This document shows positions 7,689-16,333 of a stretch of DNA of 64,000 nt, piece after piece; within the stretch, counting starts at the first letter, position 1, and every line of letters starts with the position of its first letter. The stretch lies in the NCBI GenBank assembly GCA_023229685.1, contig JALNYT010000001.1:496001-560000 (forward strand). The letters are read 5' to 3'. Below the pieces are notes generated by a model. That model worked only from the letters and a program-made list of their open reading frames with translations. It was not told the DNA's origin and made no database searches. The DNA is from Sulfuritalea sp. GTDB lineage: Bacteria > Pseudomonadota > Gammaproteobacteria > Burkholderiales > Rhodocyclaceae. The position numbers and the translations under genes were made by a program.

Positions 7689-8273
7689 ATGATACTGAAT
7701 CTACTGCAACAACAAGGCGCGCGCCGCGCTTTCCTGCGCGGAACGTCTACCGCGGTATTGTCGGCCGGAGCGGTCATGCTGCTCGCCGGCAGAGACGCCA
7801 GTGCCGCGTCGAGCACCAAAAGCGGCGCCGCCGACGTCGGCATTCTCAACGTCGCGCTTGGACTGGAGCACCAGGGCATCAACGCCTACACGCTGGGCGC
7901 GCAAAGCGGCCTGCTGCAAAAGCCTGTGCTCGATATCGCCTTGAAATTCCAGGCCGATCACAAGGTTCACCGCGATCTGCTGATCGGCGCCATCGGCAAG
8001 CTGGGGGGCAAGGCCGTCGAGGAAAAATCTCTCGATATGTACGCCAAGGCACTCAATGCCAGCCAGCTCAAGACCCAGGCGGATGTGCTGAAGCTGGCGC
8101 TCTCCCTGGAGTTGGGCGCGACCAATGCCTATTTGAGCGTGGTCCCGTCCTTCAAGGATCATGCGCTGGCCCAGGTGGCCGCCAGGTTGGCTGCCGACGA
8201 AGTTGCGCATTGGGCAATCCTGAACAACGCCCTCGGCCTGCCACTGCCGGCCGCCATGCTGTTTGGTGCCTGA
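7689..8273 (+). CDS. Tat-exported ferritin-like domain protein
   Basis: 194 residues. A twin-arginine signal is at the N-terminus (ARRAFLRGTSTAVLSAG, then a hydrophobic stretch ending AASS). The mature part is a four-helix ferritin-like domain of the DUF4439 type, with acidic/His positions in GLEHQGINAY, QADHKVHRDLL, LSLELGATNAYL and AADEVAHWAIL that could bind a di-metal centre. The ATG at 7689 was chosen because AACGGAGAG precedes it and the Tat signal follows; the open frame extends upstream into the promoter. Periplasmic metal binding is inferred. It is divergent from the SufR-like regulator. Confidence 0.75.
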   Translation: MILNLLQQQGARRAFLRGTSTAVLSAGAVMLLAGRDASAASSTKSGAADVGILNVALGLEHQGINAYTLGAQSGLLQKPVLDIALKFQADHKVHRDLLIGAIGKLGGKAVEEKSLDMYAKALNASQLKTQADVLKLALSLELGATNAYLSVVPSFKDHALAQVAARLAADEVAHWAILNNALGLPLPAAMLFGA

Positions 8274-8281
8274 CGACTACC

Positions 8282-8318
8282 GGCCCGCCGAAGAAATCAT
8301 TTTTCGGCAGGCCATTTT
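8282..8318 (+). terminator. Possible hairpin terminator after the ferritin-like gene
   Basis: GGCC-C-GCCGAA (8282-8292) pairs with TTCGGC-A-GGCC (8303-8313), with one mismatch, and is followed by ATTTT. It may separate the ferritin-like gene from the cytochrome gene or act as an attenuator between them. Confidence 0.45.
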
Positions 8319-8333
8319 CCGAGGGCCCGTGCC

Positions 8334-8702
8334 ATGAAAGCCAGTTTTCTCCTGGTTCCGCTTGCGGCGTTTCTGAACACTTCTCTCGTCCATGCCGCCG
8401 GCGACGCAGAGAATGGAAGGCTGCAATACATGTCGCGCTGCATCGCATGCCATTCCATAGACGTCAGCCTTGCGGGGCCGGCCCATCGGGGTGTCTTCGG
8501 GGCGAAGGCCGGCAGCGTCGCCGGCTTTGACTACAGCCCGGCGCTGCGAAAGAGCAAGGTGATCTGGAACGAGAGAACCCTGGACCAGTGGCTGAGGAAT
8601 CCCGAACAATTCATTCCGGGGCAAAAAATGGGCTACTCCGTATCCGACGCCAAAAACCGCGAAGACTTGATTGCCTACCTGAAAACTCAAACCAGGCGGT
8701 AA
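8334..8702 (+). CDS. Small class I cytochrome c
   Basis: 122 residues. The signal peptide MKASFLLVPLAAFLNTSLVHA targets the periplasm. One haem-binding CIACH is at about residues 36-40, and the distal Met is in PGQKMGYSV near residue 100. The length and GPAHRGVFG block are those of the cytochrome c-552/c2-like class I family. It should act as a soluble periplasmic electron carrier. It follows the ferritin-like gene by 60 bp in the same direction and converges on the next gene. Confidence 0.88.
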   Translation: MKASFLLVPLAAFLNTSLVHAAGDAENGRLQYMSRCIACHSIDVSLAGPAHRGVFGAKAGSVAGFDYSPALRKSKVIWNERTLDQWLRNPEQFIPGQKMGYSVSDAKNREDLIAYLKTQTRR

Positions 8703-8782
8703 GGGGTAGCTGCCGTCGGCATCGAGGCTTGCCCGCCCGCGCCGCCTTTTGAACCCGACACTGCCAACCACCGCCTGTCGCT

Positions 8783-9439
8783 TTAGAGCTTCATCGCCTC
8801 GAGACGGACGCTGACTCCACCCTGCGGCTTCTCCGCAATCTTCACCATAAAGCGGTCGCGACCTTTGGTGTATTCGTGCGTCTCGCTGCCGCGGGCGGCG
8901 GAACGCACGGTCTGGCTGAAGCCGTGGGTCGCGAACCCCGTGGAGTAATGATCCAGCACCGCTGCGTAGCTCGCTTCGCTTTCGTATTCGACCGCCGTGC
9001 GTGAGCCTTCGCGCTGCCATTGGGTGTGCGCCAATTCCGAGTAGCGCGGCACCGGGCCCAGATCCGACCCGAACACTTCGCGGCGTGACTGCGGCGGCGA
9101 CTGGAGGGCCGACACGATCTCGCTCACCTTGCCGCGTGCGCCCGGGATGATCTCGTCCACACCTTCCAGCACCCCGCGCACCATCGGCGGCATGATCTCC
9201 GTGAGCCTGCCGCGCACGCCGGGAACGACATCTTCGATCTCCCTTAGCGCCCGACGCGCTGCTTCCGGAGCATTTTGACCCATCCCGAACAGCCAGCCAA
9301 TCATGGCCAGCGCGGCCCATATCAGCATGCCAATCAGCATCAGCAGACCGACGCCGACAGCGATCCAGATAGTGCGGCGCACCTGAAACAGGCGCGGCGC
9401 GAAGTTGGCGGCATAAGTGAGGATGCCTGGTTTGTTCAT
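8783..9439 (-). CDS. Uncharacterised membrane-anchored protein
   Basis: 218 residues, function not recognised. An N-terminal segment of about 30 hydrophobic residues (IWIAVGVGLLMLIGMLIWAA and AMIGWLF) forms one or two membrane helices. A linker with repeated IPGARGK/VPGVRGR-like turns follows (residues 65-110), and then a globular C-terminal domain of about 90 residues containing WQREGSRTAVEYES and YSTGFATHGFSQ. Topology suggests that the C-terminal part lies on one side of the inner membrane. High third-position GC supports coding. It is next to another small membrane protein gene on the same strand. Confidence 0.6.
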   Translation of the reverse strand: MNKPGILTYAANFAPRLFQVRRTIWIAVGVGLLMLIGMLIWAALAMIGWLFGMGQNAPEAARRALREIEDVVPGVRGRLTEIMPPMVRGVLEGVDEIIPGARGKVSEIVSALQSPPQSRREVFGSDLGPVPRYSELAHTQWQREGSRTAVEYESEASYAAVLDHYSTGFATHGFSQTVRSAARGSETHEYTKGRDRFMVKIAEKPQGGVSVRLEAMKL

Positions 9440-9557
9440 GACGACTCCATCAGTGAGCTATTGGTGCCAAGCCGGCTTCTTGCGCGAATCGGCAGCCGAG
9501 ATATCTTCGCCGGGCGCGGTTTGGCCGAGCCTGCGCGACAAGCCATGCCGACCGTGA

Positions 9558-9725
9558 TCAGGAAAGGTGATATGTCGTACTCGAGGCTGCCGTCAGCCCC
9601 GCTTCGCCGGCATGGCCACTCAGGGAATACGGAAGGGCGACAAACGCCGTGGCGATGACAATGAAGAGCGGTGCAGCAACGGCGAACAGCATGGTGGACA
9701 GGAACGGGGCATGGGTGCGACGCAT
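9558..9725 (-). CDS. Small hypothetical membrane protein (55 aa)
   Basis: The ATG at 9725 has AAGGAG seven bases upstream, which is why this start is preferred to the longer frame. The 55-residue product has one clear membrane helix (STMLFAVAAPLFIVIATAFV) and a short polar tail. No family is recognised. Confidence 0.5.
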   Translation of the reverse strand: MRRTHAPFLSTMLFAVAAPLFIVIATAFVALPYSLSGHAGEAGLTAASSTTYHLS

Positions 9726-9898
9726 ATCAATCTCCTTGTTTCGAGCGGGTGTGGAGTGACTATGCCGGCACAGTCTTAAGTAGCGCTTAAGCGCGAAACC
9801 GTGCCTCGGGCAGGTGCGCCGACGCACCGGCGGAACAGCCAGCTTCGCCCGGCGCCAAGCGGTCGGGTTTGTGCAGAATTGCGCTGACTCCCATCAAA

Positions 9899-9921
9899 CT
9901 CGGCGCTTGCCGGCCCGCTTC
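9899..9921. repeat. Interspersed repeat, partial copy of the AGTCGGCGC family
   Basis: CTCGGCGCTTGCCGGCCCGC is nearly identical to the start of the copy at 6069-6110. It lies in the 292-bp gap before the PhnD-like gene. Apart from this and a TATAAG at 9969-9974, that gap shows nothing else. Confidence 0.45.
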
Positions 9922-10017
9922 CAGAGTTTCGCCAGCGACAATTTTTCCTTCGCAGCCGGGGTGTAGGCTATAAGATCCATGCTCGGTCAACCGGCAAGGG
10001 CAATTCCGGACCACACC

Positions 10018-10866
10018 ATGATCGCCTGCACAAATCGACTGAAACACTTCTTCGGATTCCTCTTGCTGGCAACCTTGCTGGTTGCCGCAGGAAGCATTCG
10101 TGCGGAGCAAGGCTACACTTTCGCCGTCGTGCCCCAATTCGAGCAGCGCAAGCTGTATGCCATCTGGAAACCTATCGTCGATGAGGTGGCCAAGCGCTCC
10201 GGCATCCGGCTCAAACTGGTGGCAACCCTGACGGTGCAGGAATTCGAGCGCGAACTGGCGAAGGGAAGCTTCGATTTCACCTATACCAACCCGTACCAGA
10301 TCCTGCGCGAAAGCAAGCACCAGGGTTATATTCCTCTGCTGCGCGACAACGTGCCGCTGACCGGCATCCTGGTCGTGGCTCGGGACAGCCCCGTGCGTAG
10401 CGTGGCGGAACTCAATGGCAAGACCCTGGCAGTGCCCTCGCCCAACTCGCTCGGCGCGTCGCTGCTGTTGCGCGCCGATCTGGAGCAAATCCATCAGGTG
10501 CGCATGAAGATGCTCAACGTCAACACCCACAGCTCGGTGTATCTGAATGTCGCCAACGGACTCGCCGATGCTGGCGGCGGCGTCCAGAAGACCCTCGCCG
10601 AGCAGGACGACAACATCCGCAACGCCTTGCGGATTATCTATACCACCCGCAACATGCCTTCACACCCCGTTTCGGCCCATCCTCGCGTTCCCAAGCACGT
10701 AAGGGGGGCGCTGCGCAAGGCGCTGCTCGACATGGTGACGACAGCCGGGGGCCGGGCCCTGCTCGCTGAAGTGCCGATGACGCAACCGGTCGCCGCCTCC
10801 ATCGACGACTATCTGCCGATGCAGGAATGGGGGCTGGAAAAATACTGGGTTGAGAAAGCCAGATAG
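10018..10866 (+). CDS. PhnD-like phosphate/phosphonate-type periplasmic binding protein
   Basis: 282 residues. A signal peptide (FFGFLLLATLLVAAGSIRA) is followed by a periplasmic binding fold of the PhnD/TauA class: YTFAVVPQFEQRKLY, then FDFTYTNPYQILRESK, SVAELNGKTLAVPSP and LGASLLLRADLE. There is no adjacent permease or ATPase gene. The ATG at 10018 was chosen because the signal peptide starts there; an upstream ATG at 9979 is possible. The next gene begins 4 bp after the stop and encodes a membrane-bound HD-GYP protein. The pair therefore looks like a ligand-sensing input module rather than a transporter. The ligand is unknown. Confidence 0.78.
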   Translation: MIACTNRLKHFFGFLLLATLLVAAGSIRAEQGYTFAVVPQFEQRKLYAIWKPIVDEVAKRSGIRLKLVATLTVQEFERELAKGSFDFTYTNPYQILRESKHQGYIPLLRDNVPLTGILVVARDSPVRSVAELNGKTLAVPSPNSLGASLLLRADLEQIHQVRMKMLNVNTHSSVYLNVANGLADAGGGVQKTLAEQDDNIRNALRIIYTTRNMPSHPVSAHPRVPKHVRGALRKALLDMVTTAGGRALLAEVPMTQPVAASIDDYLPMQEWGLEKYWVEKAR

Positions 10867-10870
10867 GGCA

Positions 10871-12739
10871 ATGACACTCAGACTGAAACTCCTGCTGCCG
10901 CTGATCTGCCTGTCGCTGCTGATAGGTGCTTACATCGAGCAGATCTGGGCGCCGCGCAACCTCGCCCAAGCCGAGCAGAACCACCTCAAGGTGGTGGGCC
11001 TGCATCTGGACAGCGTCGTCGAGGGAATGATTCCCTTGCTGCTGGGCAATCAACTCGACATCGTCTACGAGAACCTGACGGCGCTGAAGCAGAACAATGC
11101 GGACTGGATGCAGGTGCAACTGATCCATCCCTCCGGCCGCCAGATCTATCCGTTGGGCAGTGCAGGTGCTAGCGGGAAGGAAGAAGCCAATAGCCGCAAG
11201 ATCGAGAAGCCCATCGTGTATCTCGGGATGAACCTGGGCAAGCTGGTCGTCACGGTGGACATGACACCGACCTTCGACAGGCTGCGGCAGGAAACCGGGA
11301 AGCTGGAGTTGTTGCTGTTCGCGATGCTCGGCATCATGCTGCTCACCGTCGCCCTGACGCTGGAGGCCGCCGTCCGCCGGCCGCTCTTCATGCTGGCCGC
11401 TGCGGCGCGCAAGCTGGCGCAGGAAGACTACGAGGCGAAGCTGCCGAAGCAGGACGGCGATGAAGTCGGCATCCTGATCGACAGCTTTTCGTCCATGCGC
11501 AACGACCTGCGCCGCAAGAATCAGGAATTGCACGAAGAGCACGACCGTCTGCTGAAGGAAATCGACGAGCGCAAACAGGCCCAGGAGGTGCTTTACCGCG
11601 CGAATCGCTTTCTGCGTACCCTCAGCCGCTGCAATGAAGCCCTGGTCCAGGCCGACGACGAAGAACGACTGCTGCAGACCATGTGTCGCGTCGTTGTCGA
11701 GGTGGGCGGATTTGCGATGGCCTGGGTGGGCTATATCGAGCATGGACAGCCAGCCGTAATGCGGCCCCATGCCTGGTTTGGCGAAAAGGCGGCGGATTTC
11801 GTCGCCGAGCTTGACGTGGTCATTGCCGAGGCCGCGAGCGATGCAGGGCCCATAAGCCGGGCACTGGAGTCGGGAAAGATCCAGGTCATCGACGACACCG
11901 CGGACATGGCGACGATGATCCCCTGGCGTGCCAGGGCACTCGACTTCGGCTGCCGATCGGCCGTGTCACTGCCCCTTGTCGTCGCCGATGAAATTCTCGG
12001 TACATTGAATATCTGCTCGTCCGAAGCAGGAAGCTTCAACGAGAGTGAAGTCGAAATTCTGCGGGAACTGGCCAGCGATCTTTCCTTCGGCATCTCCACG
12101 CTGCGCTCACGCGCGCGGGAGCTGGACAGCGTCCGTAAGCTGGGGGAAAGCCTTGAAGCCACGATCCGCGCCGTGGCGACCACGATCGAGGCGCGCGACC
12201 CCTATACCGCCGGACACCAGATGCGTGTAAGCCATCTGGCACGCGCGATCGCCTGCGATATGGGACTGCTGCAAGAGCAGATTACCGGCATCCAGCGCGG
12301 CGCCGAGATTCATGACATCGGCAAGATAAAGATTCCTGCGGAAATGCTGAGCCGCCCGGGCAAGATCACCGATCTGGAGTTTCAGCTAATCCAGGCGCAC
12401 TCCCAGATCGGCCACGACATCCTGCGCGACATCGATTTCCCCTGGCCCATCGCCACCATGGTGCTACAGCATCACGAACGCATGGACGGCAGCGGCTACC
12501 CCAATGGACTGAAGGGGGAACAGATCCTGCTGGAAGCCAGGATCATCGCCGTGGCCGATACTGTCGAAGCCATGATGAGTCACCGGCCCTATCGCGCCGG
12601 GCTCGGCATGGAAGCCGCCATTAGGGAAATCCAGCATGGCAGCGGAACGACGTTCGATTCCCGTGCGGTGTCGGCCTGCGTCAAGGTCTTGCGTTCCGGG
12701 GAGTTGAACGCCCTCCTGACGGGAAACTTCGATCGCTAG
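10871..12739 (+). CDS. Membrane-bound HAMP-GAF-HD-GYP cyclic-di-GMP phosphodiesterase
   Basis: 622 residues. An N-terminal membrane helix (LLLPLICLSLLIGAYI), a periplasmic sensor region of about 130 residues and a second helix (LLLFAMLGIMLLTVALTLEA) come first. A HAMP segment (RRPLFMLAAAARKLAQEDYE), a coiled coil, a GAF domain (about 240-400) and a C-terminal HD-GYP domain follow. The catalytic motifs are complete: AEIHDIGKIKIP and HHERMDGSGYPNG. It should hydrolyse cyclic di-GMP in response to a periplasmic or GAF-bound signal. The start chosen is the ATG 4 bp after the PhnD-like gene; an upstream TTG would overlap that gene. Confidence 0.88.
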   Translation: MTLRLKLLLPLICLSLLIGAYIEQIWAPRNLAQAEQNHLKVVGLHLDSVVEGMIPLLLGNQLDIVYENLTALKQNNADWMQVQLIHPSGRQIYPLGSAGASGKEEANSRKIEKPIVYLGMNLGKLVVTVDMTPTFDRLRQETGKLELLLFAMLGIMLLTVALTLEAAVRRPLFMLAAAARKLAQEDYEAKLPKQDGDEVGILIDSFSSMRNDLRRKNQELHEEHDRLLKEIDERKQAQEVLYRANRFLRTLSRCNEALVQADDEERLLQTMCRVVVEVGGFAMAWVGYIEHGQPAVMRPHAWFGEKAADFVAELDVVIAEAASDAGPISRALESGKIQVIDDTADMATMIPWRARALDFGCRSAVSLPLVVADEILGTLNICSSEAGSFNESEVEILRELASDLSFGISTLRSRARELDSVRKLGESLEATIRAVATTIEARDPYTAGHQMRVSHLARAIACDMGLLQEQITGIQRGAEIHDIGKIKIPAEMLSRPGKITDLEFQLIQAHSQIGHDILRDIDFPWPIATMVLQHHERMDGSGYPNGLKGEQILLEARIIAVADTVEAMMSHRPYRAGLGMEAAIREIQHGSGTTFDSRAVSACVKVLRSGELNALLTGNFDR

Positions 12740-12754
12740 CGATAAGCCGCAAGG

Positions 12755-12785
12755 AGTCGGGGTCCCCACTCAAGACAATGCGAAG
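12755..12785. repeat. Interspersed repeat, partial (ACTCAAGACAATGCGA part)
   Basis: AGTCGGGGTCCCCACTCAAG followed by ACAATGCGA shares 16 bases with the copy at 6849-6865. It lies in the 224-bp gap after the HD-GYP gene, and no gene was seen in the rest of that gap. Confidence 0.5.
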
Positions 12786-12963
12786 CTGGCCCGCTTGGCT
12801 GCGACTGCCCGCCTGTCCTGACGATTAACCGGATGTACGCCAGCGTACAGAGTTCCTCCCGTAGTTGCTGATAATCACGGTACCAGCCGGATCCGGTCGA
12901 CCGCTCTGGCAGCGCACACGGACCGTAACCACGACCATCGAATTGACATTGGAGGATCAGCGC

Positions 12964-13404
12964 ATGAAATCGACTTCCGGTATTGCAGGCAAATTGCTCG
13001 CGCACGGCTTCGCGGCCATTCTGCTGGGCTGTGTATCGTTTGTTTCGGTCGCGGGCGCCGATGGCGACGCAATCGTGCAGACCGTCGGTGGCGTGTCCTA
13101 TGTGTCCGGCGGCGTCGGAACAGAATCAATCGACCGGCTCAATTCGCTCGCTGGCGGTTTCAATCTCAAGCTCGTGTTCGCCGGCAAGTCCGGCGCCTAC
13201 CTGACCGACGTCAGGGTCGCCATCGCCGACGCCAAAGGTAGAACGCTTCTGGATGCCACCTCCCAAGGACCATGGTTCTTGACAAAGCTGCCGGCCGGTG
13301 ATTATCAGATCGTCGCAACCTTCGCCGGCAAAGAGGCAAGACAGCAAATCTCCGTCGGCGCAGAAAAACTCAGGACGGTCGATTTTCGCTGGGCCTCCGA
13401 ATAA
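12964..13404 (+). CDS. Secreted protein with a carboxypeptidase-regulatory-like beta-sandwich domain
   Basis: 146 residues with an N-terminal signal (LLAHGFAAILLGCVSFVSVAGA). The mature part resembles a small CarboxypepD-regulatory-like/transthyretin-like fold: VRVAIADAKGRTLLDATSQG, PWFLTKLPAGDYQIVATFAG and a final beta strand. The ATG is preceded by GGAGGATCAGCGC, a good RBS. Such domains are usually structural or adhesive; no enzymatic role is visible. It is a single gene between repeat-bearing gaps. Confidence 0.65.
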   Translation: MKSTSGIAGKLLAHGFAAILLGCVSFVSVAGADGDAIVQTVGGVSYVSGGVGTESIDRLNSLAGGFNLKLVFAGKSGAYLTDVRVAIADAKGRTLLDATSQGPWFLTKLPAGDYQIVATFAGKEARQQISVGAEKLRTVDFRWASE

Positions 13405-13503
13405 TGGCGTTAGGCGGTACCCACACATCATGAAAACAACGTTCAGGAACGACAAGGGCTCGGGTTCGGTCTAGTTTGCCCGGCATTGCGGCCGACTCCC
13501 CTC

Positions 13504-13564
13504 AAAGTCGGCGCTGGCGAAACGGCGATTGGGTTCGCCGTTCGAAACGATGCGAGGCCGACCC
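13504..13564. repeat. Interspersed repeat, AGTCGGCGC family
   Basis: AAAGTCGGCGCTGGCGAAAC then GGCGATTGGGTTCGCC and a diverged CGAAACGATGCGAGGCCG. It aligns along its whole length with 6814-6874. It lies 30 bp upstream of the metallophosphoesterase gene. Confidence 0.65.
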
Positions 13565-13593
13565 GTTCGGTTGCGGCGTTACCATAGGTCGCC

Positions 13594-14736
13594 ATGTTCA
13601 GCCTCGTTCTCATCACTGCCGTCACGCTCATGCACGTCTACGTGTTCTGGCGTGCCGCTTCCGTGCCGTTGGTCAGGCGCCGCATTTCGCGCAACCAGTT
13701 GATCGGCATCGGGCTGGCCGTGTGGGCAAGCTTTGTCCTTGGCCGTGTCATCGGCCGGGAGGATACGGGGGGCCTGGGGACGACGCTGGAATTCTTCAGC
13801 ATGACCTGGATGGCCATGCTGTTCCTGACCTCCGTCGCGATGCTCGCGGTGGAACTGGCGACCGGCTTCGGTTTCTTCCTGAAACGCTTCGGGCCTCGCC
13901 TGCGCGGCGCGGCGCTGGTCGCCGGCGGGGTGCTTTCGGCGCTCGCCCTGATCCAGGGATTGCGGGCGCCGGTGGTGCAGAGCTATGACGTTTACGTCGC
14001 CCGCCTTCCCGGAGAGCTCGATGGTACGGTAATGGTTGCCTTGTCCGACCTGCATCTCGGGCCCGTGCTCGGCGAGCGATGGCTCGCGGCCCGAGTCGAG
14101 CAGGTGCAGGCAGAGCGACCCGATGTCGTGGTTCTGCTCGGCGACGTGTTCGAAGGGCACGGCGCTCCGCGGCAGGAACTGCTTGCAGTCTTGCGCCGCC
14201 TGTCGGCGCCGCTGGGCGTCTGGGCGGTACTCGGCAACCATGAGTTTCATGGCGTCGATGGCGGCAACACGGCCTTGTTCGAGGCGGCCGGCGTTCATGT
14301 CCTGCGGGACTCCTGGGTCAAGCTGCGCCCCGGCCTCGTTCTGGCAGGCCTGGATAATCTGACGGCGCGCAGCGATGCCGGCGAGGTGGGAAGCGCTCTC
14401 GCGAAAGCACTTGCGGGGCGGCCCCCGGGCGCCACCGTGCTGCTGTCCCATACCTCCTTGCCGGCGACCGTGGCGGCCGGCAAGGGCGTCGATCTGATGC
14501 TCAGCGGGCATACCCATGGCGGGCAAATATGGCCCTTCGGCTATCTGGTCCGGCAACGATTCCCGCTGTTTGAAGGGCGCTACGAGATTGGCGACATGAC
14601 CGTCATCGTTTCCCGCGGAAGCGGCACCTGGGGCCCCCGCATGCGCCTCTGGCGTCCCGCCGAGATTCTCCGCGTCACTCTGCGTGCCGGAGCGGCGATT
14701 CCGGCACCTCCGGAAGGCGCACCTGTCGTGCGCTAG
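13594..14736 (+). CDS. Membrane-anchored metallophosphoesterase (YkuE-like)
   Basis: 380 residues. The first 130 residues hold about four hydrophobic helices. The calcineurin-like phosphoesterase domain follows with all metal-binding motifs: ALSDLHLGP, LLGDVFEG, LGNHEF, LLSHTS and LSGHTHGGQIWP. The order and spacing are those of the YkuE/COG1408 group of membrane-associated phosphohydrolases. The physiological substrate is not known. The start ATG follows a repeat-bearing spacer. It converges on the MFS gene 64 bp downstream. Confidence 0.87.
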   Translation: MFSLVLITAVTLMHVYVFWRAASVPLVRRRISRNQLIGIGLAVWASFVLGRVIGREDTGGLGTTLEFFSMTWMAMLFLTSVAMLAVELATGFGFFLKRFGPRLRGAALVAGGVLSALALIQGLRAPVVQSYDVYVARLPGELDGTVMVALSDLHLGPVLGERWLAARVEQVQAERPDVVVLLGDVFEGHGAPRQELLAVLRRLSAPLGVWAVLGNHEFHGVDGGNTALFEAAGVHVLRDSWVKLRPGLVLAGLDNLTARSDAGEVGSALAKALAGRPPGATVLLSHTSLPATVAAGKGVDLMLSGHTHGGQIWPFGYLVRQRFPLFEGRYEIGDMTVIVSRGSGTWGPRMRLWRPAEILRVTLRAGAAIPAPPEGAPVVR

Positions 14737-14800
14737 CTGCGGGCCACGGCGGTCGGCTGGCAAGTGCGCGACTTGATGGAAAGCACCCGCCGGAACTTGC

Positions 14801-16024
14801 TCAGGCGTGCTTGCTGAAATTGACGCCCCGCGCCAGCAGCAAGCCGATCAGCGAGGCGATCCCGGTGGCGACCCAGGTCCAATGCCAGCCGCCGGTCTGG
14901 GTCGCCAGCCATGCCACCAGCGGCGGGCCGAGAAATTGCCCGGTGGCCGAGCATTGCTGCATCCAGCCGACCGTCGTCGTCACCGTTCGCTCGCTCGGCG
15001 CCACATGCACCGCCAACGAGAACAGCGTGCCGGGGATTACGCCGCCAACCGAGGAAAACACCAGCACGGCGAGATAGCGAATGGCCGGCGCCTCGATGGT
15101 CAACTGGCCGAAGGCGAGAAAAGTGGCGACGGCCATGGTGCCGAAGCCGACGTACAACAGATGCCGGGCCGAAACGCCGCGATGCAGCAGGCGACCCGCA
15201 GCGATATTGCCCGTGATATTGACTAGGGAAGCCAGGGCCGTCAGTGAACCCGCCATCTGGCCGCTGAGCCCGGCCTGGGCGTAGATCGAAGGCAGAAAGC
15301 CGATCACCGCGAGCCACTGGCTGGAATACAACAGGAAGGCAATCGCGACGCGCCACGGGCCCGAGCTGCTGAGGGTCAGACGCAGGCGCTGCCACCATGC
15401 CTCGCCCGCCGTCGCCTGGCTTGCTGCCGGCACCGCACCACGGTCTCCGTGTTCCGGCGGCACTTGCAGAAACACCCACAACGCCATCGCGGCCGAGAAT
15501 CCGCCGAGCAGCCCCCACCAACCGTGCCAGCCGAGGAGACTCATCATCGTTGGTGCGCAGAACAGGGCCAGTGCGGCGCCGGTGGGCATATAGGTACCCC
15601 AGAGGCCGAGGTGGAAGGCCAGTTGGGTGAGCGGCACCAACTGCCGGATCAGGCTGGGGGCGGGCAGCACGATCAACAGAAAGCCAAGGCCCTCCAACGC
15701 GCGCAGCAGCAGCAGATCGGCCGGGTGCTGTGCCCACATGCCGCTGACGCTGGCGATGGCGAGAATCAACTGACCGGCGATCATGCTGCGCCGCCGTCCG
15801 ATGCTGTCGGTGGCAACGCCGACCAGCACCCCCACCGTCATCCCGGCCAGTTGCACCATCGACAGCAGGAAGCCGGCCTCGACCAGCGTTACCCCCAGGG
15901 CCTCACGCAATACCGGAATTGCCGGCGGCATTTTCCCGATATGCAGGGCGGCGACAATCCCCGACAGGATGACGACAAAAGCAGGTGCGATACGAATCAA
16001 TTTCATGAGTCTGGTCTGGTTCAT
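14801..16024 (-). CDS. MFS transporter, CynX/NimT-like
   Basis: 407 residues with about twelve predicted membrane helices. The loop-2/3 MFS signature appears as GVATDSIGRRRSMIAGQ. The ATG at 16024 gives a normal N-terminus (MNQTRLMKLIRIAPAFVVIL). The overall type is the CynX/2-nitroimidazole-like branch of the major facilitator superfamily. Substrate not predictable. There is no linked enzyme or regulator. Confidence 0.82.
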   Translation of the reverse strand: MNQTRLMKLIRIAPAFVVILSGIVAALHIGKMPPAIPVLREALGVTLVEAGFLLSMVQLAGMTVGVLVGVATDSIGRRRSMIAGQLILAIASVSGMWAQHPADLLLLRALEGLGFLLIVLPAPSLIRQLVPLTQLAFHLGLWGTYMPTGAALALFCAPTMMSLLGWHGWWGLLGGFSAAMALWVFLQVPPEHGDRGAVPAASQATAGEAWWQRLRLTLSSSGPWRVAIAFLLYSSQWLAVIGFLPSIYAQAGLSGQMAGSLTALASLVNITGNIAAGRLLHRGVSARHLLYVGFGTMAVATFLAFGQLTIEAPAIRYLAVLVFSSVGGVIPGTLFSLAVHVAPSERTVTTTVGWMQQCSATGQFLGPPLVAWLATQTGGWHWTWVATGIASLIGLLLARGVNFSKHA

Positions 16025-16333
16025 GCCGCTCGCCTGAATTCAACAAATTCCGGACCGGCAGCTGTTTCCCGGTTTGCGAGGGACGTACTCTACTTGATGT
16101 CGGTCTCTACTTGATGTCGATCCTTGAGTTGGAACAAGCGACAGGCGCCGACGCGGCGACCGCCCCAGCGACAAGCGATCGGGCCAGGTTCAGTTTGCAG
16201 CCTTGCAACCGGCTTCCGCAAAGTCGGCGCTGGCGGCACGGTGCGGAAGATCTCGCGAAGCACTGTTTCGTGCCCGCCGCGGGCGGCCCGCTAGCAGGCC
16301 CCGATGAGGGGCCGAAGAACGGTAGGGTTCGGG
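16025..16333. other. 309-bp gap: short tandem duplication and a repeat copy, no gene
   Basis: TCTACTTGATGTCG occurs twice, at 16089-16102 and 16106-16119, as a 17-bp tandem duplication. An AGTCGGCGC-family repeat is at 16220-16242. No open frame with coding character was seen. Confidence 0.5.
16220..16242. repeat. Interspersed repeat, AGTCGGCGC family (short copy)
   Basis: AAAGTCGGCGCTGGCGGCAC followed by GGTG. It has the same core as the copies at 6814 and 13504, and the similarity stops after about 23 bases. Confidence 0.5.
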
